In this document: positions 27,116 to 36,692 of the stretch, one piece after another
Layout: each line of letters opens with the position of its first letter
How positions within the stretch are numbered: the stretch's first letter is position 1
Assembly: GCA_030429585.1 (NCBI GenBank)
Contig: JAUIEU010000001.1
Location: 863,994-927,993 of the forward strand
From: a bacterium
GTDB taxonomy: Bacteria; Cyanobacteriota; Vampirovibrionia; Vampirovibrionales; Vampirovibrionaceae
Reading direction: 5' to 3'
DNA length: 64,000 nt
Program-made: the position numbers and the translations under genes
Notes under the pieces: generated by a model
The model's database searches: none
What the model saw: only the letters and a program-made list of their open reading frames with translations
Told to the model about the DNA's origin: nothing

Positions 27116-28915
27116 TTGGGGCTGCCGCCTTATACAGCACCTATATTACTCCTCCACCTACGGTACCGCCCTTTGCTTGTTATTTTTATTGCCATTGTTA
27201 TTGTCCACCTAGGGTGGGCACCCACCGCCCAGGCGGCTATTTCGCCCGCCTGTGCCCCTGCTTCTGTGGCCCAATGGCAGGCAGAATCTGCGCAAACGGT
27301 GATTAACACCGCCAACATGCAAGCGGATGCCGGCAACACCCTGGAGGCCATTTGCCGTTACCAAGTGGTGCTAGAAAAACTCCCCAACGATACCACCCTT
27401 AAAAACAACCTGGCCGTGTTGATGTTTAACCACGCCATGAGCCTAAACAACACCAAGCAATTTAGCCAAGCCCGCCACTGGTTAGAAGGCGCCCAGCAAC
27501 TCCAACCCGATAGCCCCCAACCCAAGCAAGCCCTGGCAGTTAGCTATTTTAACGAGGCCCAATGGTTGCGCCGGAACGATACCACCCCCGATTGGGAAAC
27601 CTACCGCAGCCTTATTCAACAGGCCCGCCAGCTAGACCCTACCCAGCCCGCCTACACCGATGGCCTGGCCCACCTGTTGGCCAGCGAAGGCGCCGCACTG
27701 GCCAACCGAGGCGAATTACCCGCCGCCGAAGCTCGCTTAAAAAAATCCTTGGCCTTACTGGGTGCCGATAGCCCCACCCGCACCATTGTCACCCGCTCAC
27801 TGGCCAATGTGTATATTCAACAGGCAAAGCAGCACCCCAACGGCAGCGACGCACAAAAACAACGGCTAACCCTGGCCCAAACCACCGATACCAGCGATGA
27901 GATAAAACAACTGGCCAAGCAGGTAAAACGTGGCGAATCCGCCAGTATTAAAGCCGCCCACAGCGTGGATACCCAAAATGTATACCACGCCCCGAATCTT
28001 TCTATGCAAGAAAAACTGGCAGCCATGCAACAAGCCTTAGGCCACCCTATCGATACCACCCACCCCATACCTAAACAAATTGCCGCTATCGAAGAGCAAC
28101 TCTACGGCAAAGACCAAGATGGCCCCCTAAACCAACGCGTGGATACCGCTTACCAAAGCCTGTTGGGGGCAGGCCAAACCTTGGAGCACAGCGCCCCTAA
28201 CCTAACCATTACCCCGAACGTCCAAACCACGGAAGGCACTTATTTAGCGAGTATTTTAAATGCCACCGATGGGCGCGTTATTCGCTGGGGGCGCTTCCCT
28301 ATTAATGTATACCTGGATGGCCCCCAGGAGATGAAGGATTGGCAATCGCCTCTGCCTGCCCCCGCCGTTATGGAAGCCTTACGCGCCGGTGTGGAACGCT
28401 GGGTATGGGCCACCAAAGAATATGTTTCCGTGGTGTGGGTTAGCAACCCGAACGAGGCAGATGTTATTTTTCACCTAGTGAATGACACCTATAGCGACCG
28501 TTTTGCAGACACCAACGTGGCCGTGCTGCCCAATTACACCCTGCCCAAAGCCAGCAAATTAGCCAAAGCCTTAGGACTAGCTAGCATGTTTGTACCCGGT
28601 TACTACGGCATGGCCCCACGGGTGGGGGCGGCGGCCTTGCAGTATAAAGAAGCCCAAAAAATCGACCGTGTTCGGAAGGAATCTGAAATTACCCTAGGGT
28701 GGAATGTATTGCACAGCCCAGTGCAAGTGGCCAATATTGCCGCCTACGAATTTGGCCATGCCCTAGGCCTAAAAGGCGCTAGCCCCAACGAAGACGACAT
28801 TATGCACCCTGGCACCGTGGCCGCCACTACCGAAAAACCCGTTAGCGACGCCGACGTGGCCACCCTAATGGCCCTATACGAGCGCCCCGCCAGCATTATT
28901 TTGAATCTTCAATAG
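27116..28915 (+). CDS. TPR protein with degenerate matrixin-like metalloprotease domain
   Basis: A 599-residue exported protein. The N-terminal signal peptide (LLVIFIAIVIVHLGWAPTAQA) is followed by TPR-like helical repeats to about residue 240, a linker, and a C-terminal matrixin-type domain from about 385 (WGRFPINVYLDG, VSVVWVSNPNEADVIFHLV). The zinc motif expected as HExxHxxGxxH reads YEFGHALGLKG: the first and third His are Tyr544 and Gly554, while Glu545, His548 and the Met-turn DIMHP remain. Canonical zinc binding looks lost. The start is TTG 27116 because no ATG precedes the signal peptide. Confidence 0.8.
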   Translation: MGLPPYTAPILLLHLRYRPLLVIFIAIVIVHLGWAPTAQAAISPACAPASVAQWQAESAQTVINTANMQADAGNTLEAICRYQVVLEKLPNDTTLKNNLAVLMFNHAMSLNNTKQFSQARHWLEGAQQLQPDSPQPKQALAVSYFNEAQWLRRNDTTPDWETYRSLIQQARQLDPTQPAYTDGLAHLLASEGAALANRGELPAAEARLKKSLALLGADSPTRTIVTRSLANVYIQQAKQHPNGSDAQKQRLTLAQTTDTSDEIKQLAKQVKRGESASIKAAHSVDTQNVYHAPNLSMQEKLAAMQQALGHPIDTTHPIPKQIAAIEEQLYGKDQDGPLNQRVDTAYQSLLGAGQTLEHSAPNLTITPNVQTTEGTYLASILNATDGRVIRWGRFPINVYLDGPQEMKDWQSPLPAPAVMEALRAGVERWVWATKEYVSVVWVSNPNEADVIFHLVNDTYSDRFADTNVAVLPNYTLPKASKLAKALGLASMFVPGYYGMAPRVGAAALQYKEAQKIDRVRKESEITLGWNVLHSPVQVANIAAYEFGHALGLKGASPNEDDIMHPGTVAATTEKPVSDADVATLMALYERPASIILNLQ

Positions 28916-28939
28916 ATGCACAATAGATAGCAACAACAA

Positions 28940-29575
28940 CTAACTGTTATCTGTCGCAGTAGGCGTTTTTGCCAATAAATCCAGAGCGGCTTTAAAGGCT
29001 TTTTCCACCTCTGGCTTACCTTTTAGGGTGCCCGCATGGTTAAACCGCACAACGCCCCCTTGGTCTATCACATAAAACAACGGAAAACTTTCCAAGCAAT
29101 AGGCCTGCATCATGGTTTCGCTAGGGGCTTCTAAAATGGGGTAGGTTAAGCCGTGCTCTTTTTTAAAGGCAGCACTAGTAGAGGCTTCGCCAGGGCGATC
29201 GCCAGCATTAATGGCCAAAAACCGCACCGAATCGGCGTACTGTTCATGCAAGGCCTTGGCCACGGGGGCGCTCTCTTGGCAGTGGGGGCACCAAGTCGCA
29301 AACATTTCTAACACCACCGGCTGCTGGGCCAACTGCTCGGAAAGGCGCACTGGGCGGCCTTCCATATTGCGCAATTCAAAATCCACCACGGTGGCGCCTA
29401 CCGGTAAAATGGTCCGCTGAGGGTTATCGGCACGGGGGGCACACAGAGGGGCTTCTTCCGCCAGGGCCACTCTCGCTTCTGCCTTATTGCCCTGCTGCTT
29501 AAAAAACAGGCTACCCGCCAAGCCAATCACGAGTAAAATAGACAGTATCATTAATGCAGGACGCATAACCTTCAT
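28940..29575 (-). CDS. TlpA-like membrane-anchored thioredoxin
   Basis: A 211-residue protein with an N-terminal membrane anchor (ALMILSILLVIGLAGSLFF) and a TlpA/ResA-like domain: VVDFELRNMEGRPVRLSEQL, then MFATWCPHCQESAP with CxxC, and a cis-Pro region ESFPLFYVID. It probably works as an extracytoplasmic thiol-disulfide reductant. The start is uncertain: 29575 (MKVMRP) with GGAG nearby, or the next ATG. It is divergent from a MauE-like gene, a frequent partner in redox pairs. Confidence 0.85.
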   Translation of the reverse strand: MKVMRPALMILSILLVIGLAGSLFFKQQGNKAEARVALAEEAPLCAPRADNPQRTILPVGATVVDFELRNMEGRPVRLSEQLAQQPVVLEMFATWCPHCQESAPVAKALHEQYADSVRFLAINAGDRPGEASTSAAFKKEHGLTYPILEAPSETMMQAYCLESFPLFYVIDQGGVVRFNHAGTLKGKPEVEKAFKAALDLLAKTPTATDNS

Positions 29576-29650
29576 TGCTCCAAAAAAAACGAACCCAATA
29601 AACCCACCTATCATACCTAAGATGATAACCAAGACAAAGGCCCCACCCCT

Positions 29651-30163
29651 ATGGGCACCCCCCTCCTTTTTTTATCCCCTCGTTACTGGCAACAGCTCCC
29701 CCTTATTGCATGGGCCTACCAGCGGCCCATGGTATGGAAAACCCTAGAAATTGGCTTTAGGTTACTGCTGGCCACTATATGGCTAAGCAGCGGCTGGGCC
29801 AAGTTTGATGATTTTGACACCTTTCAGCGCAGCGTGTATGACTACCAATTGTTACCCGTGCCCGTGGCCACCATATTTAGCTTTATGGTGCCCCCCATCG
29901 AATTATTACTGGGTGGCTACTTACTAGCCGGTGCGTGGGTGCGCTGGGCGGCTTTAGGGTCTGCCGGGTTGCTGGTGGTATTTATGCTGGCCATTGGCTG
30001 GGCCATGGCCCATGGCTTAGATATTAACTGTGGTTGCCTGATTGGGGGCAACAACCAACCTGTTGGCTGGCCAAAACTAGCCGAAAATACAGGGCTAGTG
30101 CTGGTAAGCCTGTGGCTGTGGGCTAGCCCCAAAGGCTGGCTACGCGTGGAAAACACCCTATAA
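29651..30163 (+). CDS. MauE/DoxX-like membrane protein
   Basis: A 170-residue four-helix membrane protein. RLLLATIWLSSGWAKFDDFDTFQRSVYDYQLLP is the typical MauE/DoxX opening, and INCGCLIGGNNQPVGWPKLAENTGLVL is the conserved late segment with a Cys pair. MauE-type proteins help reduce or form disulfides outside the cytoplasm. The divergent TlpA-like gene, 75 bp away, is a likely partner. Confidence 0.8.
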   Translation: MGTPLLFLSPRYWQQLPLIAWAYQRPMVWKTLEIGFRLLLATIWLSSGWAKFDDFDTFQRSVYDYQLLPVPVATIFSFMVPPIELLLGGYLLAGAWVRWAALGSAGLLVVFMLAIGWAMAHGLDINCGCLIGGNNQPVGWPKLAENTGLVLVSLWLWASPKGWLRVENTL

Positions 30164-30184
30164 CCCCACCCCCTATACTATTAC

Positions 30185-31711
30185 TTAGCCTGCACTCACA
30201 TATAGCCGGGGTAGTTCTTCTTTAATAGGTTCTACCACAATTTGGTTGTTTTGCAGGGTAGCCACATACGGGTTAGGCACCGTATCGTGCTTATTCATTA
30301 AAATTTCCATGGTTTCTGGGTTAATAGGCACATTTTGCCCGTAATACCCCACCATCATAATCGGCGAATTTACCCGAGCCGCGGCACGCAATTCTGGGTA
30401 ATAGAAGTGGCGGGTTTTAGGAGAATACATGGTGTTATGGCGCACACCCCACTGGTAAGCATCTCCCCGTTTTTGTAAAAACACCACAAAGGCCACGATT
30501 GGGTCTTTTTTATCATCTCGTAGGCGTTTAGCATCATAAATCGCTTTGGCTTGGGTAAACACACTTGGTAATAACTCGCGCAAGCCTTTTACTTTCGCCT
30601 TCGCCTCTTCCGCAGGCATAAAATTTTCTAGGTTTTTAACAAGGGTGCTATCTAACTGCTCGGTACTACGGCTTAGGCTGGTAATTTTAAGGTTATCCGT
30701 ATCCACTGCCCCTTGGAAGCGGCTATCCACACGGCGGCCCAGATTTTTACCAAAATCGCTAATCGGCAGCACCGTCATGCTAAAGGGTTTTTGTTCATCA
30801 GGCTCATTACGCCGCATATAGAAAAACGGCATATCTGGTCGAATCCGTAAGTGGGATTTAGACAAGCCTGGCTGTTTGTTGGCATCATCATCCAGGGTAA
30901 TGTGGCGCGGCAACATCAAGGATTGAAAATCATTTAAGCATTTGCCGCACGGGGTCATATCCGACGGAACGGCCTCTTTCTGGGGGAACACATCAAAGGT
31001 GTTATTAATAAAGCCCATGGCCTTAAATTCGGGGTATTCCAACTGCTCTTTGTGGATAAGGCGCGTGGCCTGAAGGAGCAGTTGTTTTTCACTACACACG
31101 GTATCCACCACGTGGCCGTACCCTGTGGGTACAAACCAGTTAAAGGATTCCAGCATATACTGAACTTTTTTACCGTTTTTAGTGCCTTCTAACACACCTA
31201 CCGCACCCCAGTGGTTTTTGCGTTGCTCGGCATAGGGTACCTTATCCCACAAGCGGTGGGCTTCCTGGTAAGGGCGTAATTGCTCTAAGCCCTTAAAGCT
31301 CATTTTCAATGCGCGGGTCATTAAGGCGCGTACAAAGGGTTCGTTTTGGGCCAACTTAGCGGCACTACCGTTTAAGTTAGGCGAGCCATCCACTGTAGCG
31401 TGGTTTTGTAATAACAACTCCAAGCTTTTAAGGTCTTTTTGGTGCTCGGCCGTAAGGTGCACCGCCGGTAATTTTTTAATACGGTTAATAATAGCTTCTG
31501 GGTTAAGCTCGCCGACATCCACAGCTTGGCCAGAGGGGGTATCTGTTTCGGCAATCTTGGTCTCTTTACCAAACTGCACGGCAGGGTTCGATAAAGATAG
31601 CGTAAGTGTATCCAGCCCAGGGGCAGACAACACGTGCCGCCGATTAGCAGGCGCAACAGCGGAAGGCACCAATGGCCGCTTAAAATCAGGGGTAGAAGCA
31701 ATAACCGTCAT
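30185..31711 (-). CDS. Large protein with cytidine-deaminase-like motifs
   Basis: A 508-residue protein of unknown function. After a disordered N terminus containing NPAVQFGKE, residues around 170-275 follow the deaminase layout: a beta hairpin (WGAVGVLEGTKNGKKVQYMLESFNW), then VCSEKQLLLQA as the [CH]-x-E helix motif, then TPCGKCLNDFQ as the PCxxC zinc motif. A second half (about 410-490) repeats the hairpin and helix (IVAFVVFLQKRGDAYQWGVRHN, YYPELRAAARV) without the zinc cysteines. This suggests one active and one decayed deaminase-like domain. There is no signal peptide. The substrate is unknown and the fold assignment is inference from motif spacing. Confidence 0.55.
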   Translation of the reverse strand: MTVIASTPDFKRPLVPSAVAPANRRHVLSAPGLDTLTLSLSNPAVQFGKETKIAETDTPSGQAVDVGELNPEAIINRIKKLPAVHLTAEHQKDLKSLELLLQNHATVDGSPNLNGSAAKLAQNEPFVRALMTRALKMSFKGLEQLRPYQEAHRLWDKVPYAEQRKNHWGAVGVLEGTKNGKKVQYMLESFNWFVPTGYGHVVDTVCSEKQLLLQATRLIHKEQLEYPEFKAMGFINNTFDVFPQKEAVPSDMTPCGKCLNDFQSLMLPRHITLDDDANKQPGLSKSHLRIRPDMPFFYMRRNEPDEQKPFSMTVLPISDFGKNLGRRVDSRFQGAVDTDNLKITSLSRSTEQLDSTLVKNLENFMPAEEAKAKVKGLRELLPSVFTQAKAIYDAKRLRDDKKDPIVAFVVFLQKRGDAYQWGVRHNTMYSPKTRHFYYPELRAAARVNSPIMMVGYYGQNVPINPETMEILMNKHDTVPNPYVATLQNNQIVVEPIKEELPRLYVSAG

Positions 31712-32015
31712 AAAAATTAATAAGGCTCAACAAATAATCAAAAAAGAAAGAGAAAGATAGCAGAAAATAGTTATATACAACCGCCGTAGAGAGGGAGAAA
31801 CAACTGGTGTACCTTGTAATCAACGCCTCGCCCAGCCAATAATTGCCTAAGCCACTTAGTATTACTCTCGCCTGTGTTACAAACCCAACCATCTCTCGCC
31901 GTATCGCCATACCGCATCCGCCATTAAGCACTCTTAGTATCTGTAAGCCTAGCCTGGTTTTTGCTAGGATAACACCTATTATATTAGCCTCTTCTCTTAA
32001 TAAACGGCCCCACCC
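31712..32015. other. 304-bp divergent intergenic region
   Basis: Lies between the deaminase-like gene and the aminotransferase gene and should carry both promoters. The left 90 bp are strongly AT-rich. A small perfect hairpin CCTAGC/GCTAGG is at 31948-31968. No gene or RNA is recognised. Confidence 0.5.
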
Positions 32016-33149
32016 ATGCCCAACAACACTTTACCAATGCCTGCCACCCAAGCCACCACCCTACCGCCCACACCTCATTTAATGATTCCTGGCCCCACCC
32101 CGCTGCCAGAAAGTGTTCGGTTAGCCATGGGGCGCCCTGGCATTGGCCACCGCAGCCCAGAGTTTGGCCAAGTGTTAGAACGCGTTTACCCTGCCCTACA
32201 AACCGTGTTTGGTACCACCCAACCCGTATTTGTATTTACCGCCAGCGGTACTGCCGCCATGGAAGCCGCCATGGTCAACACCCTAAACCGTGGCGATGCC
32301 GTGTTGGTATTGGTGTGTGGTGTGTTTAGTGGCCGCTGGGCCACCATGGCCACCAAACTTGGCATGGCCGTGGATACCATTACCGTGCCCCCCGGCGAAG
32401 CCAACACCTTAACCAGCCTACAACACGCCCTAGCAAACAAGCCCAACCACTACAAAGCCGTGGTGCTTACCCACAGCGAAACCAGCACCGGCGTGCTCAA
32501 CGATATTGAGCCCATGCTGGCCGCTATTAGCGGCTATGGCGCCTTATCCATGGTGGATGCCGTTACCAGCATGGGGGCCACCCCCTTTCCTGTAGATACC
32601 TGGGGCGCCGACTTAGTGATGAGCGGCAGCCAAAAAGGCTTTATGATGCCACCAGGCCTATCCTTTCTTTCCGTTAGCCAAAACGCCTGGGCCGCATACG
32701 AGCGCTGCGATTACCCCGGCCTATACTTTGATTTTGGTGCCTACAAAAAAGCCCAGGATGCCTTTTCTACCCCCTATACCCCGGCCACCCACCTGTACAT
32801 GGCCCTGGATGAAGCCCTGCAAATAATGTTGACGGAAGGCATGCCCAATGTGTGGGCGCGCCACCGCGGGCTACGAAACACCATTCGCCAAGGGGCCACC
32901 CAACTGGGCCTGGAGCTATTGGTTAGCGATGACCACCATGCCAGCGATGCGGTGACCTCTATTAAAGCGCCTACTCATATGGATGTGCCTACTATTCGTG
33001 CTGGGTTAAAAAACACCCACGGCATTGTGGTAGCCAACGGCCAAAAAGAGTTGAAAGATACAATCATCCGTATTGGCCACTTGGGCTACCAAACCCAACG
33101 AGAGGCCACCATGGTACTATCGGCCCTTCAGCAGGTTTTAACCCCCTAA
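32016..33149 (+). CDS. Class V aminotransferase (alanine/serine-glyoxylate type)
   Basis: A PLP aminotransferase of 377 residues. The N-terminal HLMIPGPTPLPESVRLAMGRPGIGHRSPEF is typical of the alanine-glyoxylate/serine-pyruvate group. The PLP Lys is in VMSGSQKGFMMPPGL, and MVDAVTSMGA supplies the cofactor-binding Asp. It is followed 78 bp later by serA on the same strand, which suggests it provides the phosphohydroxypyruvate transamination normally done by SerC. That role is inferred from context. No clear ribosome site precedes ATG 32016. Confidence 0.9.
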   Translation: MPNNTLPMPATQATTLPPTPHLMIPGPTPLPESVRLAMGRPGIGHRSPEFGQVLERVYPALQTVFGTTQPVFVFTASGTAAMEAAMVNTLNRGDAVLVLVCGVFSGRWATMATKLGMAVDTITVPPGEANTLTSLQHALANKPNHYKAVVLTHSETSTGVLNDIEPMLAAISGYGALSMVDAVTSMGATPFPVDTWGADLVMSGSQKGFMMPPGLSFLSVSQNAWAAYERCDYPGLYFDFGAYKKAQDAFSTPYTPATHLYMALDEALQIMLTEGMPNVWARHRGLRNTIRQGATQLGLELLVSDDHHASDAVTSIKAPTHMDVPTIRAGLKNTHGIVVANGQKELKDTIIRIGHLGYQTQREATMVLSALQQVLTP

Positions 33150-33227
33150 TTAAACCCTACCTTCTCCCTGTTTATCTCCCCTCCTCCCTTACTTTACTCC
33201 TTAATTAATAAGCGATGCTCACTCACT

Positions 33228-34922
33228 ATGATGACCTCTCCTTCCATGGCCGCCGCCACCCTAAAGCAACCCACTGCCAAGCCGGTGGTGGTGCTAACAG
33301 ATAACGTTAATCCCCAAGCAGAAGAATTTTTAACCGGTGGGGCCGATGTACGCACCTTGCCCACCGCCAAAAGTAAGGACGAGCTTATCCAACAACTGCA
33401 AGGCGTGGATGGCATTATTATCCGCAGTGCTACCTCGTTAGATGCCAGTATTTTTGACGCCTGCCCCACCCTAAAGATTGTAGGCCGCGCCGGTGTAGGC
33501 GTGGATAATGTAGATTTAGCCGCCGCCACCCGCGCCGGTGTGGTGGTGGTTAATTCGCCAGAAGGCAACACCATTGCCGCCGCCGAGCATACCGTCTCCC
33601 TTATGCTGTCGTTACTCCGCAACATCCCAGAAGGGCACCGCTCTTTAGCGGCTGGCGAATGGAAACGCAAAGACTTACTAGGCACCGAAGCCTACGGCAA
33701 AACCCTAGGCATTGTCGGCCTGGGTAAAATTGGTAGCCACGTGGCCACCATTGCCCACGCCCTAGGCATGAAACTGTTAGCCTACGACCCCTTCCTCTCT
33801 GACGAGCGGGCCAAGCAACTGCATGTTACCTCCGTACCTTTGGCCGAGCTGTTTGCCCAAGCGGATGTTGTGACCCTGCATACCCCCAAAACCAAAGAAA
33901 CCGAAAAGCTGATTAATGCCGACACCCTGGCCACCTTTAAGCCAGGCAGCCGACTGATTAACTGTGCCCGCGGCGCCTTAATTGACGAGACTTCGGTCGT
34001 CGCAGCGCTGGAAAGCGGACAGCTAACCTCCGTGGCCTTGGATGTATTTGACCCCGAACCCCTCAGCCCAGACTCTGCCTTGGTAAAACTGGCGCAAAAC
34101 CCCGATTATGCCAAGCGCATGGTGCTGACCCCCCATTTGGGCGCCAGCACCAAAGAGGCCCAAGAACAGGTGGCCCTGGATGTGGCCCAGCAAATAGCCA
34201 CCTATTTTAAAACAGGGGTGGCCCAAAGCGCGGTTAACATGCCCGCCCTTCGCCGAGATATTATGGAACCCGTGCAAGCCTACCTGCCCCTAGCCGAAGC
34301 CCTGGGCACCATTGCCGGCCAATGGCACAGCCGCTGGCAGCCGAGCACCCCAACAAACACAGCAGCCAACACCCAATGGCGGCACATCCACATTACCTGT
34401 GGCGGCGAGCTTGCCAAGCACAACACCCAGCCCATTACCTTGGCCGTGCTTAAAGGCTTGCTGGCCAACCATTGCGAAGGGGTCAACTATGTAAACGCCA
34501 CCCTGCTGGCCGAAGAGCATGGCCTACAAGTGCAAACCGTCCATGTGGAAAAAGCCAAGCAATACCAAAACTGGATTGAAGTGGTGGTAACCCCCGGCAG
34601 TGGCGAAGCGCTCTCGCTGATGGGGACCGTGTTTGATAAACACACCTACCGCATTATGAGCGTAGATGGCTATGTTCTCTCACTGGCGCCAAGCCCCTAT
34701 GTGGTGCTTATTCCTCACGAAAACAAGCCCGGCATGGTGGGCATTGTGGCCAGTGTGCTTGGCAATGCCAACATTAACATTAGCAGTTTGGCCGTTGCCC
34801 AGGGCGATTTTAACACCAGCATGATGGCCTACAACGTGGATAGTGAAATCCCAGCTGAATGCCTAGCCCAACTTAAGGCCCTGCCTGGCGTAGGCAACGC
34901 CCGCTACTTTGAGCTGGGCTAA
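33228..34922 (+). CDS. serA: D-3-phosphoglycerate dehydrogenase, long form
   Basis: First enzyme of the phosphorylated serine pathway; 564 residues. Order: substrate domain, Rossmann motif GIVGLGKIGSHVA, catalytic Arg in NCARGALID, Glu in VFDPEPL, His in LTPHLGAST, an intervening domain, and a C-terminal ACT domain (YVVLIPHENKPGMVGIVASVLG) for likely serine feedback. It is probably in one operon with the upstream aminotransferase gene. Confidence 0.96.
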   Translation: MMTSPSMAAATLKQPTAKPVVVLTDNVNPQAEEFLTGGADVRTLPTAKSKDELIQQLQGVDGIIIRSATSLDASIFDACPTLKIVGRAGVGVDNVDLAAATRAGVVVVNSPEGNTIAAAEHTVSLMLSLLRNIPEGHRSLAAGEWKRKDLLGTEAYGKTLGIVGLGKIGSHVATIAHALGMKLLAYDPFLSDERAKQLHVTSVPLAELFAQADVVTLHTPKTKETEKLINADTLATFKPGSRLINCARGALIDETSVVAALESGQLTSVALDVFDPEPLSPDSALVKLAQNPDYAKRMVLTPHLGASTKEAQEQVALDVAQQIATYFKTGVAQSAVNMPALRRDIMEPVQAYLPLAEALGTIAGQWHSRWQPSTPTNTAANTQWRHIHITCGGELAKHNTQPITLAVLKGLLANHCEGVNYVNATLLAEEHGLQVQTVHVEKAKQYQNWIEVVVTPGSGEALSLMGTVFDKHTYRIMSVDGYVLSLAPSPYVVLIPHENKPGMVGIVASVLGNANINISSLAVAQGDFNTSMMAYNVDSEIPAECLAQLKALPGVGNARYFELG

Positions 34923-34965
34923 CACCACAAGCCCCGGCCATTACCAGCAGCAACCCTTGGGTTAC

Positions 34966-35841
34966 TTACACCCGTAAGTATTTACGGATGGAATTGGCAG
35001 CACCACCAGCACCCACCGTTACGCCCATAATCAACATAATGACGAACACAATGTTGAGGCTGTAACCGCTTGTGCTAAATTGCAATTTGCCAAATAATTC
35101 GCCAATGGTGTACACGGCCCCCAGCAACGGCAAGTAGGCTATTAAGGCACCACTTAGCCCGTAAAAAGAACCCTGAAACAACAGCGGCAAACGAATAAAC
35201 CAGTTGCCCACGCCCATCATCCGTAAAATCTCAATTTCTCGGCTGCGGGCTTCAATCAACAAGTGGATGGTATTACTAATCACAAATAACGTCATCGCTC
35301 CAAGAAAAAGCGCAATAACCAAGCCAATGGCGCTAATTAAATTAGAAAAACTCCGCAACCGTTGGATAAGCTGCTTGGCATAGTTGACTTCTTCCACACC
35401 GTCTAGCTGCTCAATTTGGCTCGCCAAGGTGGCCAAGCGTTCCGGCGCATTGGATTTAATATGAATGGTATCCGGCAGGGGGTTATCCATATTAGAAATA
35501 TCAAGGGCCTGCTTCATCTCATTCCAGGCGCTTTCTCGGGTAACCACCTGTATGCGGGCCACACCCGGCTGACGCAGCACATTGGCTTTAACCGTCTCTA
35601 ATTTCGCTTCTGGCTTTAGGTAGGCACTAATCTCAAAGCCGGTGCCCATATGCTCAAACAGCAGTTCTGTTTCGATGACAAAAGCAAGTAAGGTGCCAAA
35701 AATGCTTAAAATGGCGGCCATCGTCACAATAATAACCAGGTTCATCCACCCGCTACGCAGAATCCCGCCCCAGGTTTCCTGGAAAATGCGAGCCGTAATG
35801 CGTAGTTCGGTAGAAATAGCGTCAGCAACAGTCAGGCTCAT
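34966..35841 (-). CDS. ftsX: Cell division protein FtsX
   Basis: Membrane partner of FtsE that regulates peptidoglycan hydrolysis at division. 291 residues with the usual layout: one membrane helix (MNLVIIVTMAAILSIFGTLLAFV), a large extracytoplasmic loop, then three helices near the C terminus. The start at 35841 (MSLTVADA) is set by AGGGGGA upstream; longer in-frame starts run up to the ftsE stop. It is co-transcribed with ftsE. Confidence 0.95.
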   Translation of the reverse strand: MSLTVADAISTELRITARIFQETWGGILRSGWMNLVIIVTMAAILSIFGTLLAFVIETELLFEHMGTGFEISAYLKPEAKLETVKANVLRQPGVARIQVVTRESAWNEMKQALDISNMDNPLPDTIHIKSNAPERLATLASQIEQLDGVEEVNYAKQLIQRLRSFSNLISAIGLVIALFLGAMTLFVISNTIHLLIEARSREIEILRMMGVGNWFIRLPLLFQGSFYGLSGALIAYLPLLGAVYTIGELFGKLQFSTSGYSLNIVFVIMLIMGVTVGAGGAANSIRKYLRV

Positions 35842-35883
35842 TGCCAATCCCCCTGCCGCAGGCTGCATTGTGTTACGGGGCAA

Positions 35884-36561
35884 CTAGGCATTGTAGGCTC
35901 CTAGCGGCACATCGCGCACAATATTGCCATCACTTAACTGGATAACCCGCTTACGCATGGTATTAACCACTTGCTGGTTGTGGGTACACACCATAATAGT
36001 GGTGCCGCGCTGGTTAATTTGCTCTAGCAGGTTCATAATTTCAATGCTGGTTTGGGGGTCTAGGTTACCGGTAGGCTCATCGGCAATCACCAAGCTGGGG
36101 CCATTAACAATGGCACGGGCAATACCCACCCGTTGCTGCTCGCCGCCGCTAAGCTCTTCCGGCTTAGCGTCCACCTTATCAATCAAGCCCACCACTTTTA
36201 GGGCGCCCAGTACCCGCTTACGGATTTCCGTCGGGGCCACGCCAAGGGCCCGAAGCACATAGGCCACGTTATCGTAGGCGCTTTGGCCGGGCAGTAGCTT
36301 AAAATCTTGGAACACAATCCCCATACGGCGGCGCAAACGTGGCACCTGGTGCGGCTTAAGCTTGCTTACATCCACACGGCCAACCAGTACCATGCCGCCG
36401 GTTACCACTTCTTCGCGGTAAATCAGCTTCATAATGGTGGATTTACCCGCACCAGACGGGCCTACAAAAAACACAAACTCGCCGATATCAATATCAAAGC
36501 TGGCGTCGCGCAGGGCGGTAATGGTGCCATATTTTTGGGTGACGTTTAAAAAGCGAATCAT
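35884..36561 (-). CDS. ftsE: Cell division ATP-binding protein FtsE
   Basis: ABC ATPase of the FtsEX complex; 225 residues. Walker [10 protein letters not shown], signature [14 protein letters not shown], Walker [14 protein letters not shown] and H-loop CTHNQ are all intact. The gene precedes ftsX by about 40 bp on the same strand. Confidence 0.97.
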   Translation of the reverse strand: MIRFLNVTQKYGTITALRDASFDIDIGEFVFFVGPSGAGKSTIMKLIYREEVVTGGMVLVGRVDVSKLKPHQVPRLRRRMGIVFQDFKLLPGQSAYDNVAYVLRALGVAPTEIRKRVLGALKVVGLIDKVDAKPEELSGGEQQRVGIARAIVNGPSLVIADEPTGNLDPQTSIEIMNLLEQINQRGTTIMVCTHNQQVVNTMRKRVIQLSDGNIVRDVPLGAYNA

Positions 36562-36630
36562 GAGAAAACTAGGGTAAACCGATGCACACTATTTTACACA
36601 ACACAGCCACATTGTGCAGAATCAATTTTT

Positions 36631-36667
36631 AAAACGAAAAAACCGGCTACAGAATGCAACCGGTTTT
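36631..36667 (-). terminator. Terminator after korB
   Basis: On the minus strand, AAAACCGG / CCGGTTTT with a 13-base loop, followed by TTCGTTTT. It sits 26 bp beyond the korB stop and ends the korA-korB transcript. Confidence 0.75.
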
Positions 36668-36692
36668 AAACGTTTAGGGCGATAACAAATGC

